Source of the DNA: Trichoplusia ni
Lineage: Eukaryota; Arthropoda; Insecta; Lepidoptera; Noctuidae
Length of the DNA: 64,000 bases
Assembly (NCBI RefSeq): GCF_003590095.1
Contig: NC_039491.1
Location: 6,820,001-6,884,000, forward strand
Direction: 5' to 3'
A program made the translations under genes and the position numbers. Below the pieces are notes generated by a model, which ran no database searches, was not told the origin of the DNA, and saw only the letters and a list, made by a program, of their open reading frames with translations. This document shows, piece by piece, positions 60,101-64,000 of this stretch. Positions within the stretch are counted from its first letter, which is position 1. The number at the start of each line of letters is the position of its first letter.

Positions 60101-62437
60101 TTACTGGTGTTAAGGAAGCACGTGAGGTGTTCCAATATTTTAAGTCTTTACGAAATGAAGTAAAACACCTAATCCCATTGATTCTATGCGTCGTTTGAAC
60201 GAAGTTTTTAGTTTGTGCTATTTGTATGAAAAACTGTACACGTATACTTTTCTTTTCTGTACGTTTGATGCCTGTAACAATTTAAAACTAAATGTATTTT
60301 CTCCAAACACTTTCTCAGACTTCCAACTACTTCCACGTTTCTCATAATAGTTTGAAGCTAACTTATTGTCGGTTAAATTCATTTATTTCGCGAGATTAGT
60401 TGCGGGCGTCGTATCTAACCATTTATAACATTTTGTACATCGCTCGACAGTTATGAATTATTCCATGAGTCTCGTCTCACATGAGATGTTCGGATTAAAA
60501 CTAGTTTATTTTCAAGCGTACGAAGTTTTAGAGTTTACGAAGGAAATTGATTTCCTTTCGTATGCAAGCCACATGATAAACGATTTCAAGTCAATCTTAC
60601 GTGCTTGTTTAAAATTCTTGTTATGAAATTTTGGTACATTTACGTGTTACACCTACATTACCTACGTACTTACAACTTAGGTAGTTATGTCTGTATATTT
60701 TTTTTATTGAATTCAAAAAAATGAACAAGTAAGAAAATATAAGTGTTTTTCGGAAGCAAAATGTGTATTTAATACTAACAGAGAGAGTTAGAAGCAAATT
60801 GTGTCCAACGTGTGTGACATTTTAACTGAATATTCCTCATACAAGTCAATCTCAGTTACGTTATTTAGGCATGTGGGCTAAATACATTTCGCTTGCATTG
60901 TATTTGAATACCTACGCGTGCTTAGGCAAGGGCGTAATGAGCCGATATGTAACCTATTAGTAAACTATTCCGTATAATGCAGGTTGATTACACACAACAA
61001 CCCTAAATCGTCATAGCTAACAATCTTAAAGAAAATTTGTGGTTCCATAAGTGGCTTTTTACGCAATGGGTTGTTAGATAGCCGATAGGTACCCGATAGG
61101 GGCAAGTTTGACTTTTTTAAAAGTTTATGCACATCTGGATTATTTGAGAATCCCTGGCAATTGGTGCATGAAAACTTGACTTTGAGTATTTTAAATATGT
61201 TATCTGTCAACCCAACAAGTGGTCAAAGGTGCTGATCAAAATGTTCATGCCTCGTATATTTCGGGAGAGGGCTTGGCTTGACAGTAGGTATTTTTATGTA
61301 AACTAAGATATTTGACATTACTTGAGGAAGTAGAAAGAAGAAGGCAGTTGAGAGTTCCACAAAATTAAAAATTTAGTTAATTTATTAACTTTAAAAAAAA
61401 TATGACTAGAATCTAAAGCAACTTTTAAAATTTAATTAACATCTAATGTCAGTAAGTTCGTTATTGTCAATCGTCACTTTTGATTATTTTCGATACATAA
61501 GCATTAAATTCCTAATTACTCACGACTAAAATAGAAACTAAATTGGAAAGTCATGCATAACCAACGCGAAATTTTCATGCTAATGGCACAGGTATTGACA
61601 AACATACGATTAAATGGACATACTAATAAAGTTAAAAGCAAATTTAATGGTATGTACTTGACTAGGTATATTGGTTTATTAAAACCGTTATAAAATAAAC
61701 TGTTATGGATACTATTCACAATATATTTATTATCATTTACTTTTACAAAATATCAAATATCTAAAATTCCAGTCTGTTTATTGAAAATGGGATTTGGGCG
61801 CATCAACTGCATTGTTATGTTTTGTTTGTTTAGTCATTTCAGTTTCGAAGGTTTTTTTACAGGAAACTTTGCTACGCTTGTAGGCACGATGCAGGGGTAT
61901 GTCGGCCAGGATCCAAATCGATACAATATACGATATTGTACATAATAATGTAACACTTGGATCTGTACATATAGCCCCATTTTTTGTTTGCTATCTACTT
62001 GATATTAACCCCTATAATGAAGTTTGTAGTAAACTATAGTTGGGTTCATTTACAACATTCAACGCTGTTTTTGTTGAAACTTTTAAAAGTAGTGTTAGTA
62101 TTAAACTATCGACCGTATAAATGTCAAATATCAAAAAATCAATATGTCAAGCATTGAACTCGCTTTCCAAATATTATTCACATAGTTATAGAGTCGATTT
62201 TATAACAAAATCAATTTAGTCCGCCGCCATAGTTGACTGAAAACGTTACAAAATGAATAGGCACGTTAACAGTTATTTGAACTGTATAGGCACACTAAAA
62301 CATTCTGTTTGTAATAGATATGGTATTATATGTAACAGGTATATGTAATAGGAGTAATAGGTAGGTATGCGTACTTGACAATGAAACTGAATATTGTGAT
62401 TGTCCTCGTATAGATGCGGGTAATCCGTAGTAAACAC
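54166..62437. other. Long gene-free stretch
   Basis: Over 8 kb with no recognised gene. GC-richer patches without clear coding content are at 57180-57280, 58440-58560 (CACCGCCGCCTCTTTCGATG) and 59480-59560 (GGCTGGCGCGGCAGCGGTTG). An ATGC run lies at 56903-56918 and the palindrome AGTCTC tt GAGACT at 58606-58619. The frames at 55503-55706 (-), 56233-56454, 58756-58989, 59926-60198 and 60965-61210 (-) have no known motifs; the last is the most polar (NNPDVHKLLKKSNLPLSGTY). Confidence 0.35.
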
Positions 62438-62438
62438 A

Positions 62439-62569
62439 GGATGGGAACCCGGAATCCGGGATTATGAGGCCAGGGATAGCCCGGGATAGTCGGGGATAGC
62501 CGGGGCTAGTCGGCCAGGCAGATAACGTGGAACGGTTTTAATGTGATATTAGCGAGTTAACTCCCATCC
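62439..62569. repeat. GC-rich inverted and tandem repeat cluster
   Basis: The palindrome CCCGGA a TCCGGG (62448-62460) is followed by four 10-base units of the type CGGGATAGYC (62471-62510: CAGGGATAGC, CCGGGATAGT, CGGGGATAGC, CGGGGCTAGT) and a partial fifth. Outside these, GGATGGGA (62439-62446) and TCCCATCC (62562-62569) form an inverted pair. The cluster is far GC-richer than its surroundings. Confidence 0.75.
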
Positions 62570-64000
62570 CGGGCCGCACTAAAGCAATATGCGATAATCA
62601 TTAGACGGGCTTCATCCGTCCCCCGAACATGTTTAAGTGATAGATAATGAACTAATATTGTGTATACTGGAACACGTTGTTTATAAACGTATTTGTGATT
62701 ACATTTTGATGGTCTTGTTCTTAGATTAGTGATATTCTATGACAGTATACTGATCGATTTTTACATTATGAGGAAGTTATTTTGATTGATCTATGTATTC
62801 GCGGACCGGATTAGGACCGGATTAGGGCCTTAAACGAAAATGTATTTATAATGTACATAAATACTTCAAAAACTTGTTTGAAAATTGTGATTATGAAAAA
62901 TAAGCAACAATGATTTGAAATTCTTCAGTGTCACTAATATTTAAGTCACTTCAATTGACATTATATTGTGTTATTATAATTGTTTATCTTGCCAAAATCT
63001 TCTCTATTTAATCAGTCAGATTTATGTTAGACACATACAATGTCAATGACAAACAACATGTTTTATATCATTGTCTATTTCGAGTCAGATTTCATCTCTA
63101 CCAATCTCTCAGGAACTCGTAAAAAAGTTACGTAAACTAAGATATCTCAGTTTATTACATACAGGTAAGAATACTGTGTATCTTCACAGTATATTACATA
63201 ATCCCTTATGAGTCAAGGTACTCTGCGTGACATTTTTCAGGGCTTTCTATACTCAAGTCATTTTTATCCTCAAGTCTTACTAGCTCTTCTAAGGGAGGGA
63301 GAGACACAGTGCTACACGGCACATAGCGCCATCTTGCTTTTTCAACTGAATTACTCTTATTTTAGGAGATGGTGGTACGTCCCTTGATGTGTTTAGTTAG
63401 GTAATCTCATAAACAGTTCGTTGAGCCGCCGTTTGACCTGGCTTTGAGTACTGTTCCTACCTCAGATACATACTTACGTAAATGTATCTTTTATATGAAC
63501 GTGTTCGTAAAATATACCGCAAGAAAATATACTTGAAAAAGTACTCAGATTATAACGCTGGTTCGTTATTTCGTTGAGTTTATTATTTGTTCAGGCATTG
63601 CTCTTCTAAACATGAGTACCTACCACATTTCTTGTAATGAAAAATGTTAATAATTGACAATATAATACCTTTTAACCGGAGCTCAGACCTAGTTTACTCT
63701 TTTCATTCCATACGGAATCGGTTTAGTGCCTTAGCTACAAACATAACAAAAACAAAGAATTACATTCGCAATTATATTATTGGTATCCAAGTATGAATTT
63801 GGTCGAATTGACAGTACCTTCGTCATACTAGCTTCTGCTTATGATTTACACGAAACCTTCTCAAACGAATGGTATACATAAATTGTAACACATACCTACC
63901 TACCTATATTTCATCCAACTTCTTTCGGGTCGTATGAATGTGTGATGTTACAAAAAAGGTCGAACTAACAGCCGTCGATTATTGTAAACCCTATTATTCG
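62570..64000. other. Gene-free stretch
   Basis: No gene is recognised. An 11-base unit GGACCGGATTA is repeated twice in tandem at 62803-62824. The remainder is AT-rich, with no frame of 60 codons from a start codon. Confidence 0.5.

Noticed and set aside
1..64000. CRISPR arrays, bacterial operons, phage or viral genes
   Set aside because: No regularly spaced repeats, no dense ORFs and no ribosome-binding pattern. The repeats are insect-type, so a prokaryotic or viral origin does not fit.

Overview
The window reads as lepidopteran (moth or butterfly) nuclear DNA, probably one large intron or an intergenic stretch. It is strongly AT-rich, stop codons are dense in all frames, and no reading frame encodes a protein family I recognise. 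The assignment rests on the interspersed repeats, several of which I know from moth and butterfly genomes: short non-autonomous Helitrons with TCTATACTAAT 5' ends and CTAG 3' ends, tRNA-derived SINEs, a SINE with a 5S rRNA-like promoter, and a repeat that begins like TTAGGGTTCCGTACCC and carries a 5S-like box. I cannot name the species; a noctuid-like moth is a guess.

Layout. 1-10 kb: Helitron relics (1846-2031, 4062-4344), an interspersed repeat (4590-4826), remnants at 5928-6175, and a GC-richer double-stranded ORF at 8075-8318. 10-20 kb: the most complete copy of the 5S-box repeat (10944-11254), a possible LINE tail (17962-18030), and GC-richer islands without long ORFs. 20-27 kb: a very GC-rich coding-like patch on the minus strand (20465-20659), a possible splice acceptor (23634), a SINE head (24538-24625), a degraded 5S-box repeat (25203-25320), a complete short Helitron (25867-26105) and a tRNA SINE (26222-26454). 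27-40 kb: mostly featureless, with two more 5S-box repeat copies (31848-32030, 37857-38035), a region open on both strands (33999-34620), a coding-like minus-strand ORF (38514-38735), and a SINE head at 39030. 40-50 kb: GC islands with a palindromic CRE-like site, a 15-bp perfect inverted repeat (42226-42261), two Helitrons (45330-45622; 47142-47380 minus), and a 350-bp 5S-type SINE (48936-49285) inside a perfect 17-bp target-site duplication. 50-64 kb: a very GC-rich leader-like segment ending at a consensus splice donor (53155/53156), a minus-strand 5S-box repeat copy (54005-54165), and a GC-rich 10-bp tandem repeat with nearby inverted repeats (62439-62569).

No operon, CRISPR array, origin, rRNA gene or functional tRNA gene was found. 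Most short ORFs are chance openings or lie inside repeats. The best leads are the two unrelated repeat families that both carry 5S rRNA-like internal promoter sequence, and the three coding-like GC-rich patches (20.5, 38.6 and 53.0 kb) that might be real exons of a gene spanning the window or foreign TE fragments. All family names come from remembered sequence patterns, not from a search.
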